From positions 1-5,956 of the forward strand of contig PSRN01000286.1 of the NCBI GenBank assembly GCA_003176075.1: a stretch of 5,956 bases of DNA, written 5' to 3'. The notes beneath the pieces are model-generated. The model did not search any database and was not told where the DNA came from. It saw only the letters and a program-made list of their open reading frames with translations. Origin of the DNA: Bdellovibrio sp. (GTDB lineage Bacteria > Bdellovibrionota > Bdellovibrionia > Bdellovibrionales > Bdellovibrionaceae). Below are positions 5,830 to 5,956 of the stretch, one piece after another (the first letter of the stretch is position 1; every line of letters starts with the position of its first letter). A program made the position numbers and the translations under genes.

Positions 5830-5956
5830 TCAAGTTGTGGCAACCACATCCAGATCGACGATCCTGGCCAAATAAAATCGTTTGGATCGTTGATCCAAGT
5901 GACAAAATCCATAGAGAAAATCACCGTCGGGGTTGCGCACCAATCCTTGGGGGGTT
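5830..5956 (-). CDS. C-terminal end of a WYL-domain-like protein (5' part beyond right edge)
   Basis: A minus frame enters from the right edge and stays open for 41 codons to TGA at 5830-5832. It reads TPQGLVRNPDGDFLYGFCHL followed by DQRSKRFYLARIVDLDV. This fits the core of a WYL domain: a Pro-x-Gly-Leu entry strand, Asp-Gly turn, a hydrophobic YGFCHL strand, then R.F.L.RI. WYL domains bind ligands such as nucleic acids and are common in transcription factors, including regulators of phage-defence loci. The product ends shortly after the domain, without the C-terminal extension many WYL regulators carry, so it may be a short form or truncated. It lies on the same strand as abiEi, 184 nt upstream of that start. 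The call rests on 41 residues and pattern similarity only. Confidence 0.5.
   Translation of the reverse strand, partial: TPQGLVRNPDGDFLYGFCHLDQRSKRFYLARIVDLDVVATT
5853..5895. repeat. Inverted repeat in the 3' end of the WYL-like gene
   Basis: gatcgacgatcc (5853-5864) and ggatcgttgatc (5884-5895) are 12-nt inverted arms with one mismatch and a 19-nt spacer. Each arm region is also a small dyad: GATCG-A-CGATC at 5853-5863, and GGATC-GTT-GATCC at 5884-5896. It lies within codons, so chance and coding constraint are possible explanations; it could also form a stem-loop near the mRNA end. Confidence 0.5.

Noticed and set aside
5681..5905. 74-codon minus-strand frame between the WYL-like gene and abiEi
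   Set aside because: It overlaps the WYL-like frame in another register, includes the operator dyad, and has no recognisable motif or clear SD.
5685..5956. Plus-strand frame open to the right edge
   Set aside because: It has no ATG and no SD, and is antisense to the WYL-like frame, which has a family-like pattern.

Overview
This is a bacterial, Gram-negative-type window. It has a periplasmic PBP4-family peptidase, an LspA-type lipoprotein signal peptidase and c-di-GMP signalling. The LspA-HAMP architecture and the receiver-GGDEF neighbour would fit a Bdellovibrionota or 'deltaproteobacterial' genome, but that is an inference from gene content. No taxonomic marker is present.

Layout, left to right. 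(1) Positions 1-480, minus strand: the start of a secreted, low-complexity, repeat-rich protein that runs off the left edge. It has a strong ribosome binding site and a signal peptide. (2) Positions 481-564: a short gap holding a GC hairpin and part of a triple 16-nt tandem repeat that crosses the end of the next gene. (3) Positions 565-2067, minus strand: dacB, a PBP4-type D-Ala-D-Ala carboxypeptidase/endopeptidase with all three active-site motifs. (4) Positions 2068-2152: a short divergent promoter region. (5) Positions 2153-4180, plus strand: a probable two-gene operon of a receiver-GGDEF diguanylate cyclase and an LspA signal peptidase fused to two further membrane helices, a HAMP domain and a low-complexity tail. 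(6) Positions 4225-5645, minus strand: an AbiE toxin-antitoxin pair (antitoxin abiEi, then toxin abiEii) joined by an ATGA overlap. It converges on the lspA fusion gene with a 44-nt gap. (7) Positions 5659-5700: a near-perfect 42-bp inverted repeat that abuts the abiEi ribosome binding site and is a likely autoregulatory operator. (8) Positions 5701-5829: no convincing gene. (9) Positions 5830-5956, minus strand: the last 41 codons of a gene whose product ends in a WYL-like domain; the rest lies beyond the right edge.

How the parts relate. The left two thirds is cell-envelope and signalling biology: peptidoglycan trimming, lipoprotein maturation and c-di-GMP synthesis. The right third looks like an accessory defence segment, with AbiE next to a possible WYL-type regulator on the same strand. 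The most unusual items are the LspA-HAMP fusion linked to a diguanylate cyclase, and the AbiE operator dyad with the possible WYL gene upstream.
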